This document shows positions 14,320 to 21,867 of a stretch of 51,571 bases of DNA, piece by piece. The notes under the pieces were generated by a model, which made no database searches, had not been told where the DNA came from, and saw only the letters and a list, made by a program, of their open reading frames with translations. The position numbers were made by a program, and so were the translations under genes. This DNA is from a virus. Where the stretch lies: IMG/VR virus record IMGVR_UViG_3300031951_000236, positions 1 through 51,571 of that record; one strand, 5' to 3'. The first letter of the stretch is position 1. Each line of letters opens with the position of its first letter.

Positions 14320-14988
14320 ATGGCAGACATAAAAGTAATAAAGAACTTTATAAGTGATGATGATTCTAATTTTATTATATCTTATATTGACAATAATTGT
14401 GAAGATGTTAATGTTTTTAGATCTCAGCAAGGCGTTGCCTGGAAAGAAGGAACTGCATATAGATCAATATTTCCATTAGAGAAGCCTTATGAGGTTCATA
14501 GCAAGGAAATCATAGAAGGCCTTATTGGTATTGCAAATAAAATAATTAATATAGCAAAAGATCACTATAAATATGAAAATGAACTTTATATTGAGGGTTT
14601 TTCACTAACAAAGTTGACCCCTGGAATACAGTTAAGAATACATAAAGATGATCATCATCATGATTTTGTAACCAGCAAGGTAAAAAAGGTGCACGGAGAA
14701 GATGCAACATGGGAAACTTTATTTAGCGCAATGGTATATTTAAATGACGACTACTCAGATGGAGAAATTATATTTTTAAATGATTGGGAAGAAAAATCTA
14801 ATTTTGACATATATGAAGATGAAATGAATGGTACAGTTTATAAGCCATCAAAAAATGATTTAGTTCTATTTGAATCAAAAACTTGGCACGGCAGCAGAAA
14901 GGTTAATGGAGATTTACCAAGATATGCTGTAGCATTTTGGTTTTCAGATAAAAACTACTGGCCTTACACGCCATCACTTAATTCTTAA
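14320..14988 (+). CDS. 2-oxoglutarate/Fe(II)-dependent oxygenase (copy 8)
   Basis: 222 residues with H108-x-D110 in RIHKDDHHH, H190 in TWHGSR and R201. A longer loop between the proximal and distal motifs (about 125-145) sets it apart from the shorter copies. AMVYLNDDYSDGEIIF and KPSKNDLVLFES are conserved P4H-like strands. It follows copy 7 with one base between and is convergent with the gene at 14974-15204. Confidence 0.85.
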   Translation: MADIKVIKNFISDDDSNFIISYIDNNCEDVNVFRSQQGVAWKEGTAYRSIFPLEKPYEVHSKEIIEGLIGIANKIINIAKDHYKYENELYIEGFSLTKLTPGIQLRIHKDDHHHDFVTSKVKKVHGEDATWETLFSAMVYLNDDYSDGEIIFLNDWEEKSNFDIYEDEMNGTVYKPSKNDLVLFESKTWHGSRKVNGDLPRYAVAFWFSDKNYWPYTPSLNS

Positions 14989-15204
14989 TTTAGTTTTTAA
15001 TAAAGAGCCAATTAAACCAGCCCTAGTTCTTTTTCTTAGTTCTTCGCCGTATATAGGATGTGGCAGACCACTCCCTAAATACTCTTCTCCTGTTTCAAGA
15101 TCAGTAAACTTCCACTTGGCTGGAGCCTTAGTATGTATAATTATATTGATAGGTTCCTCAAATTCTTCAACCTCTGACCCATCTAAAAGCCTTCTTTTAC
15201 TCAT
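14974..15204 (-). CDS. Hypothetical protein (76 aa)
   Basis: Encodes MSKRRLLDGSEVEEFEEPIN with a basic C-terminus (LRKRTRAGLIGSLLKTKLRIK). TATAAT lies nine bases before the ATG. The last 15 bases overlap the convergent oxygenase gene. No family is recognised. Confidence 0.6.
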   Translation of the reverse strand: MSKRRLLDGSEVEEFEEPINIIIHTKAPAKWKFTDLETGEEYLGSGLPHPIYGEELRKRTRAGLIGSLLKTKLRIK

Positions 15205-15265
15205 TATTTATACATTATACCAGTAAAACATCGTGTTATAATTGATGTAAATATAGGGGGTTTGT

Positions 15266-15982
15266 ATGTCTATCTATGATATACCTTTAAAGTCTTGGGA
15301 TGGAAAAGAAAACATTCTTGACAATTACAAGGGTAAGGTTACATTAATTATTAATGTGACAGCAGATTGTGGAAATGCTCCACAGTTTGGAGTAATTGAA
15401 ACCATTTATGAAAAATATAAAAATTTAGGGTTTGATGTTTTGGCAATACCAACAAATGATTATTGCGGTGATGGCATTACATACGGTGACTACGCATGTG
15501 GAATTGCCAGTGCCGAAGAGGCCAGGGAATATGCCCAAGAAACATACGATGTAACTTATGATTTTTCTGAGTTAGTAGTCTCTAAGCCTGGAGAACCAAT
15601 TGATTCAGAGATGGCAAAGTCTCTATATGGTGGAAGAACAGATGTATTCCCTAGACAATTATCTGAAAATGAAACCACACATGAGGTTTTTGAAAAGTTA
15701 TGCGATGCTACAAATACAAAGGGAATGTATGGAAACTTCGAAAAATGGCTTCTTAATCGTGATGGCGTAGTTATGAGACGATATACAAATGCCACATTAT
15801 TAGATTTTGGACATAAAACAGATCCAAATGCTGTAGGAACTGCGGAAGAAGAGTATGAAAGACTATGCAATGATATCGAAGATATTCTTGAAGATAACTA
15901 CATAGTTCCTGATAAAGCAGATAACTGGCGATCAGATTGGGATAAGTTTTATTCAAACGAATCAAACAAAGAAAGCGTCTGA
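15266..15982 (+). CDS. Glutathione-peroxidase-like protein
   Basis: 238 residues with a thioredoxin-like GPx core: IYDIPLKSWDGKENIL, LIINVTADCGNAPQF, and LGFDVLAIPTNDYCGDG. C35 (ADCG) is the peroxidatic position and Q40 the conserved Gln. The middle is enlarged with several insertions relative to ordinary GPx (about 160 residues), including an EAREYAQETYDVTYDF helix. Such Cys-GPx proteins reduce hydroperoxides, often with thioredoxin. Together with AhpC/AhpD it suggests a peroxide-defence set. The GTG of an extended -10 (TGTTATAAT) lies upstream. Confidence 0.8.
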   Translation: MSIYDIPLKSWDGKENILDNYKGKVTLIINVTADCGNAPQFGVIETIYEKYKNLGFDVLAIPTNDYCGDGITYGDYACGIASAEEAREYAQETYDVTYDFSELVVSKPGEPIDSEMAKSLYGGRTDVFPRQLSENETTHEVFEKLCDATNTKGMYGNFEKWLLNRDGVVMRRYTNATLLDFGHKTDPNAVGTAEEEYERLCNDIEDILEDNYIVPDKADNWRSDWDKFYSNESNKESV

Positions 15983-16001
15983 ATATAAATAAAATAAATA
16001 T

Positions 16002-16036
16002 ACACAGCCTGCACTAAATGTTCGGGCTGTGTTTTT
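16002..16036 (+). terminator. Rho-independent terminator after the GPx-like gene
   Basis: ACACAGCC (16002-16009) pairs with GGCTGTGT (16025-16032), and a T-rich run follows. It begins 20 bases after the stop of the peroxidase-like gene. Confidence 0.85.
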
Positions 16037-16075
16037 ATTTGTTTTTAAGTTCGGCGGAAAATAGAAATGTAAAAC

Positions 16076-16207
16076 CTATTCCTGACCTACAAGGTCAATA
16101 TGGTTTAATATCTCTTGTTTTTGCCAACCACATATGTTGCAAAAATGTATAACATAATCTATGCTATCTTTTGTGGTTTGATAAGATGTTGTCCTGTGTA
16201 GATGCAC
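16076..16207 (-). CDS. Small hypothetical protein, start uncertain
   Basis: A frame ending at 16076 encodes MHLHRTTSYQTTKDSIDYVIHFCNICGWQKQ..., with a CxxC that may bind a metal. The GTG at 16207 is one possible start; a longer frame from TTG at 16273 is open but overlaps the membrane-peptide gene. I cannot decide between them. Identity unknown. Confidence 0.4.
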   Translation of the reverse strand: MHLHRTTSYQTTKDSIDYVIHFCNICGWQKQEILNHIDLVGQE

Positions 16208-16229
16208 AGTTATATATTCTACAACCTTT

Positions 16230-16331
16230 TTAGATAAGTGAAAAGAAAATTGCTGCTGCAAAAATAACAGCAATGGAAAGTATTACCTTTATCTTAGTTT
16301 CTTTAGGCCACTCTTCCATACTCATTCCCAT
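16230..16331 (-). CDS. Small membrane protein (33 aa)
   Basis: MGMSMEEWPKETKIKVILSI followed by AVIFAAAIFFSLI: a short basic region and one membrane segment. GGAG lies six bases before the ATG and overlaps the TAG of the upstream gene. This arrangement supports it as a real coupled gene; the role is unknown. Confidence 0.55.
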   Translation of the reverse strand: MGMSMEEWPKETKIKVILSIAVIFAAAIFFSLI

Positions 16332-16339
16332 GGTTTCTC

Positions 16340-16450
16340 CTATCCAGCATGCATCCAACTAAAATGCTTTTTACAAACATCAATAATAGCACCAGAGTCC
16401 TTGTCTGGTTGGGTAAATTCTGCCTTGCTATCGCAATAATAACATTTCAT
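16340..16450 (-). CDS. Zinc-ribbon-like microprotein (36 aa)
   Basis: MKCYYCDSKAEFTQPDKD...VCKKHFSWMHAG carries CxxC and a distal C-x3-H, a minimal zinc knuckle. TATAAT lies nine bases before the ATG. It leads into the membrane peptide gene at 16331. Confidence 0.6.
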   Translation of the reverse strand: MKCYYCDSKAEFTQPDKDSGAIIDVCKKHFSWMHAG

Positions 16451-16453
16451 GAT

Positions 16454-16564
16454 CTATTTATTATAGCATAGATCACATTGTTTGGTTATCTGCGGGGTAT
16501 CGATAGAAACCTTATACATAGACCCACAGTTATAACATAAGACATTAACCTTTAAAATAGACAT
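16454..16564 (-). CDS. Zinc-ribbon-like microprotein (36 aa)
   Basis: MSILKVNVLCYNCGSMYKV then QITKQCDLCYNK: two CxxC pairs about 20 residues apart, a classic minimal zinc ribbon. TATAAT lies nine bases upstream of the ATG. It is divergent from the GIY-YIG gene. Confidence 0.62.
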   Translation of the reverse strand: MSILKVNVLCYNCGSMYKVSIDTPQITKQCDLCYNK

Positions 16565-16600
16565 AGCCAAACCATTATATCAGCATAGTATAATCTTGTT

Positions 16601-16921
16601 GTGAACCCTACCATCCTATATATAATCTATCATCCAAACTATAATGCCATAAAGATAGGGATTGGGGATATAACTGGTAAAAGGTTTCGCCAGCATAGGA
16701 CCAAGGGATGGGAATTGGTTTGTTATTGGTATTTTCAAAATCGGGCGGGAGCCAGAAGAACCGAATCTATAGTACTACAAACCCTAAGAGAGAGATATGG
16801 ACATTATCTGGATAAGAGGGATATGCCATATGGGGGATATACGGAGACATTTAATGCATCCAAAATAACCAAGAGAAGGTTAATTGGTTTGGTCAATAAG
16901 GCTATAAAGGATCTATCGTAA
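16601..16921 (+). CDS. GIY-YIG-like / T5orf172-type nuclease
   Basis: 106 residues starting at GTG 16601, exactly six bases after TATAAT (16589-16594). LYIIYHPNYNAIKIGIGD with GKRFRQHRTKGWELV matches the N-terminal GIY-YIG-like core of T5orf172/MUG113 proteins, and Arg and Glu residues follow in the expected positions (RRTESIVLQTLRE). These small nucleases occur in phages and mobile elements. Substrate unknown. Confidence 0.7.
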   Translation: MNPTILYIIYHPNYNAIKIGIGDITGKRFRQHRTKGWELVCYWYFQNRAGARRTESIVLQTLRERYGHYLDKRDMPYGGYTETFNASKITKRRLIGLVNKAIKDLS

Positions 16922-17325
16922 TCTCTTTATACCCGCTTTTGTATACCCTGGTTTGATAGATATCCACAGGTTTATCCACAAATAAATCTTACTGAATATA
17001 TTTATGTGGAGTAAAGTGGAGTATTGTGGAGAGATATGGGTGATGGTGCGCTTTTATAGAGGGCGTCGTAATCTCGACGGGACAAACCATCTATCCCAAA
17101 CCATCAAACCTTATATCCTTATACCATATATGCCCCATATCTGTCAAACCATCATATAAAGGTTTGGGCATTATACATTCAAAACCATGGTTTGTCAAGT
17201 CTTTTATGAATGAATTTGCCCTAAACTTTCTGGGATTTTTTGGAAAATTTCGTAATAAAATCGTAATAAATCCAAATAAGATTTAAAAGGTTTGAAAAAG
17301 TTTTAAAACCAGAAAATATGGTTTG
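16922..17325. other. Noncoding region with DnaA-box-like sites
   Basis: No convincing gene is seen here. It contains a perfect TTATCCACA (16972-16980), a second TATCCACA at 16961-16968, a run of GTGGAG units near 17007-17031, several AAACCAT heptamers and AT-rich stretches with repeated CGTAATAAA. The content is compatible with a replication origin or a regulatory region. No origin has been demonstrated. Confidence 0.4.
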
Positions 17326-17409
17326 TTATTGTTTATTAGTACACTTGTTGCATACACAACATGAAGAGTGTGGTAGTTCTTTCTTTATAGGGGTTTGTTC
17401 TGTTGTCAT
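17326..17409 (-). CDS. Cys-rich microprotein (27 aa)
   Basis: MTTEQTPIKKELPHSSCCVCNKCTNKQ. The ATG overlaps the TGA of the gene upstream (ATGA), which supports translation. Four Cys in CCVCNKC suggest metal binding. It is very short, so the call rests on the overlap. Confidence 0.45.
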   Translation of the reverse strand: MTTEQTPIKKELPHSSCCVCNKCTNKQ

Positions 17410-17609
17410 TCTTTATCCCCCGCCTCTTTTGCGCCCTCGTCGCCCGTCCAAATTTTGGCGGGGGATTTAGGAAAGAAAGCCTTAAGACTTATAACACTAT
17501 ATAACATACCACATAGATGATCCATATCTCTATTAAATATTTCTGCATCATATGGTTGATCATGTCTATGTGTTTTTTGTTTGATCATACGAGAAAAGTG
17601 ATGAACCAT
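17406..17609 (-). CDS. Hypothetical protein (67 aa)
   Basis: MVHHFSRMIKQKTHRHDQPY with NRDMDHLCGMLYSVISLKAF. TATAAT (17616-17621, minus strand) is six bases before the ATG, as in other leaderless genes here. Basic N-terminal half and acidic C-terminal tail. No family is recognised. Confidence 0.6.
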   Translation of the reverse strand: MVHHFSRMIKQKTHRHDQPYDAEIFNRDMDHLCGMLYSVISLKAFFPKSPAKIWTGDEGAKEAGDKE

Positions 17610-17755
17610 ATATCAATTATAACATGGTTTGACAATACAAGGGTTTGGAGATATAATGGTTTGGAAAATTCTGGGATTTTTCGTAATGTTTCGTAATAAA
17701 AATGGTTAAATGGTTTGGATGGTTTTGTACCATATGTCCAATTTACGTGGCGTTT

Positions 17756-18052
17756 TTACGGCTCCTGGTTGCGCTTTTTATTATATGCGAAAACCATTAT
17801 CGACCCTAGATTTTTCTCTGGCAAGAATTCTACTTCTTGTTCCTCTACTTCTAAAACACTTAGAAGCATACTAAATGATTCGTCTATATACTGCTCTCCT
17901 AGTGGTGTGAGTTCTTTTACTAAACCCTCAGCCACATAGTACGCCATAGGCAGCCCAATATCGTTGTACTCTACAAATGTTTCAAAATGTTCGTCGTCTC
18001 TAAAGTCGATCCAGCATTGTGCCAAAATACCAGTCTTATCTGCGAAGTCCAT
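17756..18052 (-). CDS. Hypothetical phage protein (98 aa)
   Basis: MDFADKTGILAQCWIDFRDD, EHFETFVEYNDIGLPMAYYV, then a helical acidic tail. This looks like a small protein type found in actinobacteriophages, often with DUF932 and gp88 genes. The start overlaps the stop of the upstream gene by 17 bases. Function unknown. Confidence 0.72.
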   Translation of the reverse strand: MDFADKTGILAQCWIDFRDDEHFETFVEYNDIGLPMAYYVAEGLVKELTPLGEQYIDESFSMLLSVLEVEEQEVEFLPEKNLGSIMVFAYNKKRNQEP

Positions 18053-18290
18053 AGTTTATTCCCCTGCCTCTTTCCTTTTCGTACTCTCCCATAAGTATAG
18101 CAGATTCTTCTTGGGCTGAATCAGCCATTACCTCAAATCTATGAAATACAATACGAGGAAGATTTCTAACTAAATAATATCCAACACGCTCTAGGTCTAG
18201 AGCCATATCCTGAGTAAGCAACTTAGCAATTTGCTCTGCTGCTCTAGTTTCTTTATTATGTGTAGGCCGTCTAACACTATATCTAGACAT
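18036..18290 (-). CDS. Hypothetical phage protein (84 aa)
   Basis: MSRYSVRRPTHNKETRAAEQIAKLLTQ... helical and charged, with ERVGYYLVRNLPRIVFHRFEV in the middle. GGAG precedes the ATG and a TATAAT lies about 20 bases further upstream. It is translationally coupled to the 98-residue protein. Function unknown. Confidence 0.7.
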   Translation of the reverse strand: MSRYSVRRPTHNKETRAAEQIAKLLTQDMALDLERVGYYLVRNLPRIVFHRFEVMADSAQEESAILMGEYEKERGRGINYGLRR

Positions 18291-18389
18291 GATTCTCCGT
18301 TCCTATAGATTATATCAAAAAAATGAGGAGGGCGCAAGTCGCAATGGCAAGATTACTCACGCCCCCCGTAGAGGGGACCCAACCCTCTT

Positions 18390-18746
18390 TTATGATGTGA
18401 CCGTCGTCACCAAACCATGGTAATTAATAAATTCATTAATAGAATGGCTGCCAGTGTCATCAGTAATAGTATTATCTGTCATATCAATCAGCACTGGGTG
18501 GTCCATGAATCCTAGGTCGTTAGGGTTACACGAGTAAAGGCCAAAGCCAGTCTCATCCAGAATACTATCCTTAATTAAATAACTAATTGCCATACGGGTG
18601 TAATAAGAATAATCGTTCATTCTTGGTGCTGCATGCTGTAATGCTGCTGCCAGGTCTTGGTACATAGAGTCTTCGCCCCAGTGGCTGTACAGCGCAATGG
18701 CTGTCGACTCAGAGTCTTTAAAAACGAATGTGCACCGTGCTCCCAT
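18390..18746 (-). CDS. Conserved phage protein (118 aa)
   Basis: MGARCTFVFKDSESTAIALY, SHWGEDSMYQDLAAALQ, YLIKDSILDETGFGLYSCNP, NDLGFMDHPVLIDM. I recognise it as a widespread actinophage protein of unknown function. The ATG is embedded in TAATG with the upstream gene's stop. It closes the leftward operon that begins at 20204. Confidence 0.75.
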   Translation of the reverse strand: MGARCTFVFKDSESTAIALYSHWGEDSMYQDLAAALQHAAPRMNDYSYYTRMAISYLIKDSILDETGFGLYSCNPNDLGFMDHPVLIDMTDNTITDDTGSHSINEFINYHGLVTTVTS

Positions 18747-18874
18747 TAGTCTTGCTCCTCTTCCTCTGCAGAGAATACAACTTCTCCGTCCTCATCAATT
18801 AAAATAGATAGTTCTAACATGCCTTGCTCCATTTCTGTAGGGTTTATTTCAATGTTATCATTATTCGTCATCAT
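18746..18874 (-). CDS. Small acidic protein (42 aa)
   Basis: MMTNNDNIEINPTEMEQGML followed by ILIDEDGEVVFSAEEEEQD. Very acidic. Its TAA overlaps the start of the next gene and its start overlaps the end of the gene before it; GGGA lies seven bases upstream. A start three bases later is possible. Confidence 0.6.
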   Translation of the reverse strand: MMTNNDNIEINPTEMEQGMLELSILIDEDGEVVFSAEEEEQD

Positions 18875-19019
18875 TGTCAAGTCCCGTCTTAAATGCTACA
18901 ACTGATAGATCTGAAAGGACCTCATTCCAAACATCGCCTTCCTCAGCGTCAGATTCAACAATAAAGTTCATATAGGTACCAGAAGGCTCGTGAATAACCT
19001 CTATATCATATGTTGGCAT
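18861..19019 (-). CDS. Hypothetical protein (52 aa)
   Basis: MPTYDIEVIHEPSGTYMNFI then VESDAEEGDVWNEVLSDLSV. A small acidic beta-alpha protein. AAAGG lies upstream of the ATG at 19019, which overlaps the previous gene by 14 bases. Confidence 0.62.
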   Translation of the reverse strand: MPTYDIEVIHEPSGTYMNFIVESDAEEGDVWNEVLSDLSVVAFKTGLDNDDE

Positions 19020-19281
19020 TTTTATCCCTTTCTGCCTCTGCAAACGATAAGTCATAAGTTAGTTTATAAAGGTGTACTAGTGCGTCCAAGAATCCTTCGG
19101 CATAGGTTCGTTCCATAGAGTTTATTGCCTCCCCAGATTCACTCTCAATGCGCTGTGCTTGTTCAAGTTCTAATTCTGCTTCATACATTAGATTCTTTAA
19201 TTCTCCATGCATGATATCTAAACCAGGCACACGCATATTAACTGCTAACTGTAAATGTTCAGGCAATTCAGTTGTCTGCAT
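19006..19281 (-). CDS. Hypothetical helical protein (91 aa)
   Basis: MQTTELPEHLQLAVNMRVPG then a long helix (YEAELELEQAQRIESESGEA) and RTYAEGFLDALVHLYKLTYD. GGAG lies six bases before this ATG, and the start overlaps the preceding gene. The helical pattern is like small actinophage operon proteins. Function unknown. Confidence 0.65.
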   Translation of the reverse strand: MQTTELPEHLQLAVNMRVPGLDIMHGELKNLMYEAELELEQAQRIESESGEAINSMERTYAEGFLDALVHLYKLTYDLSFAEAERDKNANI

Positions 19282-19471
19282 TCTCTTCTCCAATCTTTAT
19301 AAAATGGCGGGTAGCAATAATCTGACCAGATAGCCAGTTATATTCGTAGTCTAATTCTTTACAGTCTTTAGATTCAGGGTCAAGCATTTCCATTTCTTCG
19401 GCAATGCCCTCCAAATCCTGCTCTAAACTAATTAGATGTATCTTCATATATTCTAATAAGTAATTAGACAT
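19268..19471 (-). CDS. Hypothetical helical protein (67 aa)
   Basis: MSNYLLEYMKIHLISLEQDL with a probable coiled coil through about residue 60. It overlaps the Api92-like gene's stop and the next start, so it is in the same coupled chain. Confidence 0.62.
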   Translation of the reverse strand: MSNYLLEYMKIHLISLEQDLEGIAEEMEMLDPESKDCKELDYEYNWLSGQIIATRHFIKIGEENADN

Positions 19472-20204
19472 TTACTTCATCCATTCTGTAGTCAGGTACA
19501 TATTCATTAGTTAAGAATACCTTATGTACCTCGCATTCCGCAACTGCTTCTAGGTCTGCCTCGCCTAAATAGTGACAAGAATCACATATCTCGCCACATT
19601 CATTTTCACAGTACTCTAATGTGTTCTCTTCATCACAATCACGACATTTGTTTTCGTAATTAGAATCTTCAATAATAACACCAGCAAGATAATCTGTTTC
19701 TCCGCCCCAGCCTGTTTCTTCTTCATAAGATAAACTAATGCTAAGGGTTGGATAATTAAAAGATAGTCTTTGGATAATTGGATGTGGTGGTGACCATGCT
19801 GTATTGAACTTATATGCTAAAGAGGTTTCGCTCTCATCATATAACTCAGTATCAGGATACTTATCTTCATCACCTACGCCTACATCCCACTTGGTTCCCC
19901 AATTACGAACATTCCAGTCATACCAGCAGTTACCCTTGAACTGTAGTTGCTCTGCCATTGGCAGGGTATGGTCAGGTTGTTGAATATAAACCTCATCAGG
20001 CACATTGTCTTGAATATGGTTATAGATGTTATGGAAAGCAAACACAGGATTACTATATGTGTAATCCCTTACTTCCATTTTCTGTGTTTCTGAATTCCAT
20101 TGGTCGTGCTTCTTGACATATGGTCTGTTTAGTATGCGCTTTACATCTGCAATGAGTGCAGTTTCGCCTGAAATAATTAGGCTGTTATATACCCAGTTGG
20201 GCAT
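19464..20204 (-). CDS. Api92-like ferredoxin-fold phage protein
   Basis: 246 residues beginning MPNWVYNSLIISGETALIAD, the signature opening of Api92/DUF1281-like ferredoxin-fold proteins of phages and plasmids. NWGTKWDVGVGD and FNTAWSPPHPII match the family core. The C-terminal 60 residues add CRDCDEEN...CENECGEICDSCH, a probable zinc site. AGAAAGG lies upstream of the ATG. Function unknown, but the family is common in actinophage early operons. Confidence 0.8.
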   Translation of the reverse strand: MPNWVYNSLIISGETALIADVKRILNRPYVKKHDQWNSETQKMEVRDYTYSNPVFAFHNIYNHIQDNVPDEVYIQQPDHTLPMAEQLQFKGNCWYDWNVRNWGTKWDVGVGDEDKYPDTELYDESETSLAYKFNTAWSPPHPIIQRLSFNYPTLSISLSYEEETGWGGETDYLAGVIIEDSNYENKCRDCDEENTLEYCENECGEICDSCHYLGEADLEAVAECEVHKVFLTNEYVPDYRMDEVNV

Positions 20205-20259
20205 TGTGGGTCCTTTCTGTTGTTTCGTAATTAAATTTTAGCAAAAATGCAAGGGAATG

Positions 20260-20421
20260 TCAAACATCCCAATACCGCATGATAGTATTCATAGTATGAT
20301 GTAGGTCACAGTCACAGTCCCCGCCATTCATGTTTTCCATGAACTCAAAGTGGCCTAGATTATCCTCATAGATCTCTGTAACTAATTCATCTATTGTGTA
20401 TGGTTTATATTTTAGGGTCAT
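20260..20421 (-). CDS. Hypothetical protein (53 aa)
   Basis: MTLKYKPYTIDELVTEIYED then MENMNGGDCDCDLHHTMNTI. A promoter places TATA six bases before the ATG, so the mRNA is probably leaderless. The CDCDLHH segment may bind a metal. Confidence 0.62.
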   Translation of the reverse strand: MTLKYKPYTIDELVTEIYEDNLGHFEFMENMNGGDCDCDLHHTMNTIMRYWDV

Positions 20422-20427
20422 AAATTT

Positions 20428-20456
20428 ATTATCCCAAATTTCGGGAAAAAAGTCAA
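20428..20456 (-). promoter_or_regulatory. Sigma70-type promoter
   Basis: TTGACT (20451-20456), 17-bp spacer, GATAAT (20428-20433) on the minus strand, six bases before the ATG at 20421. Confidence 0.75.
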
Positions 20457-20564
20457 GTCGTCCGTAATAAAAAATTATAAAAATGTTATGTCCGATATGT
20501 CCGAATTTGACGTGGATTTTTTTGCAATTTTTATTTTATGATCTGCAATTGCAAAATAAAAAAG

Positions 20565-20592
20565 TGAGCAGTTTATACTCTTACTCAGGAGT
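20565..20592 (-). ncRNA. Pseudoknot element, copy 2
   Basis: On the minus strand: ACTC/GAGT stem 1, loop CTGAGTAA, linker ATAAAC, then TGCTCA. The stem 2 arms are TGAGTA and TGCTCA, which pair with one G-U, so a change in the conserved loop still preserves pairing. It starts nine bases after the DUF932 stop and is followed by CTTTTTT, so it resembles a terminator here. Confidence 0.7.
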
Positions 20593-20601
20593 TGAAATTA
20601 C

Positions 20602-21621
20602 TTACGCAGCAATTTCTAGAACATTGCGAACAACATTTAGCAAACGATTTTTTTCTGCTGTAATCGCAGGGTCAAAACCAGAAGCAGCAGCAAGCATTGC
20701 CTCAGTATTACCACCACGAGCAGAGCGGTGCCAATCTAAACGCTCAGTTAGAGCATTGAGTGCGCCCCAAGCATTGCCAGCAATCATGCCATTGAATTCA
20801 CCTGTGTAAATATCGTTGATGGTATCAACTTTATTTGTCCACTTAGTGATAGCAATTTTCTTGCCATCTTCAGGCTTTGGATAAGCAGCGAGAACAATAT
20901 CATTGAATTGTTGTGCTGTAATTTCCTTAGCAATCATCGCATGAGCCATCTTATCGAATTCGTCCATATAAGAATTAGCCATGCCAAGTGCTGTACGAGC
21001 AATTTGAACTTTGCCATTGGCTGTCTGTGTGTGACGAATTTTGAAAGATTGCTTTACACCATCTTTTTTCTTGATACGACCAAGAGCCATATTTAGAGTG
21101 TTAGCGCATACAACACGAACAGGTGTGATAGACGCTTGAATAGCAATAGACCCATCGTGTGATGTGTTGATGAGAAGATAAGTTTTGATTTTATCTGCTA
21201 CACCATTTGGGTCAAGGATAGTTTCACGCTCAAGAGCAAGAGAGCCAAATACAACACGACCTCCACGAATTGAGCCAGCAGTTTCCCAACGACCTCCGCC
21301 ATCAAGAATATTGTCACCGAATGAGAATAAATCTTCATTCTGTAAAACATGGTAACGCTCACCTACAACACCAAGAATATCGGTCTGTGAGTTATCCGTA
21401 GGGTTAGTACGAACAACATATTGGTAAGACTTATCTGATGATAAGTGAGATGGAATATTTACATCTTCTAATCTAACATTCCAATTATTTAGATTAGCAG
21501 CAGCCAGCATTTCTGCTGTATTTTTTTCTTCTGTGAAAACTGTGCCTAAGCCATGCCAAGCAGGTTCTCTGAAAGAAGCAAAAGAAGCAACACCATTTTG
21601 TGTTTCTAATTCATGAGCCAT
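20602..21621 (-). CDS. DUF932 phage/plasmid-like protein
   Basis: 339 residues. GVASFASFREPAWHGLGTVF is the DUF932/TIGR03299 N-terminus, with VVGERYHVLQNEDLFSFGDN and RVVCANTLNMAL further on. The family is common in phages and plasmids near replication genes; its role is unknown. Length matches the family. AGAAAGG precedes the ATG and a promoter lies at 21653-21681; pseudoknot copy 2 follows the stop. Confidence 0.9.
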   Translation of the reverse strand: MAHELETQNGVASFASFREPAWHGLGTVFTEEKNTAEMLAAANLNNWNVRLEDVNIPSHLSSDKSYQYVVRTNPTDNSQTDILGVVGERYHVLQNEDLFSFGDNILDGGGRWETAGSIRGGRVVFGSLALERETILDPNGVADKIKTYLLINTSHDGSIAIQASITPVRVVCANTLNMALGRIKKKDGVKQSFKIRHTQTANGKVQIARTALGMANSYMDEFDKMAHAMIAKEITAQQFNDIVLAAYPKPEDGKKIAITKWTNKVDTINDIYTGEFNGMIAGNAWGALNALTERLDWHRSARGGNTEAMLAAASGFDPAITAEKNRLLNVVRNVLEIAA

Positions 21622-21652
21622 TTTTTTTCCTTTCTGTGGTCATTTACAAACA

Positions 21653-21681
21653 ATCTTAGCACAACCCACCGACAAAAGCAA
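21653..21681 (-). promoter_or_regulatory. Sigma70-type promoter of the DUF932 gene
   Basis: TTGCTT (21676-21681), 17-bp spacer, TAAGAT (21653-21658). A CGACACGCC box lies about 20 bases further upstream. Confidence 0.75.
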
Positions 21682-21759
21682 ATCCTATTAGGGAAATGTC
21701 CCGACACGCCGTAAACTTGACAAAATCAAAATTTTGCGGGACGTGCAAAATTTGAGGGA

Positions 21760-21788
21760 GAGCAGTTTACATGGACATGCTCAGGTCC
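21760..21788 (-). ncRNA. Pseudoknot element, copy 3
   Basis: On the minus strand: GGAC/GTCC stem 1, loop CTGAGCAT, linker ATGTAAAC, then TGCTC, giving a five-bp stem 2. It lies about 80 bases downstream of the gene ending at 21868 and about 80 upstream of the DUF932 promoter. Confidence 0.72.
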
Positions 21789-21867
21789 CTTGCAGATCCC
21801 TTTAAGAAAGGATGAAAGAGGAATCATGCATACATTGCAGGGCCTTTCATGAACCCTGCAAATATTT

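Larger units (their letters stand above)
16569..17725. repeat. Cluster of AAACCAT/ATGGTTT heptamers
   Basis: AAACCAT occurs at 16569, 17084, 17098, 17146 and 17182, and ATGGTTT at 17187, 17318, 17624, 17656, 17710 and 17719. That is eleven copies on both strands in 1.16 kb; further copies elsewhere are scarce (for example 18412). The 17182-17193 pair overlaps as an inverted repeat. Such clusters can be replication iterons or binding sites of a phage regulator. Confidence 0.5.
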
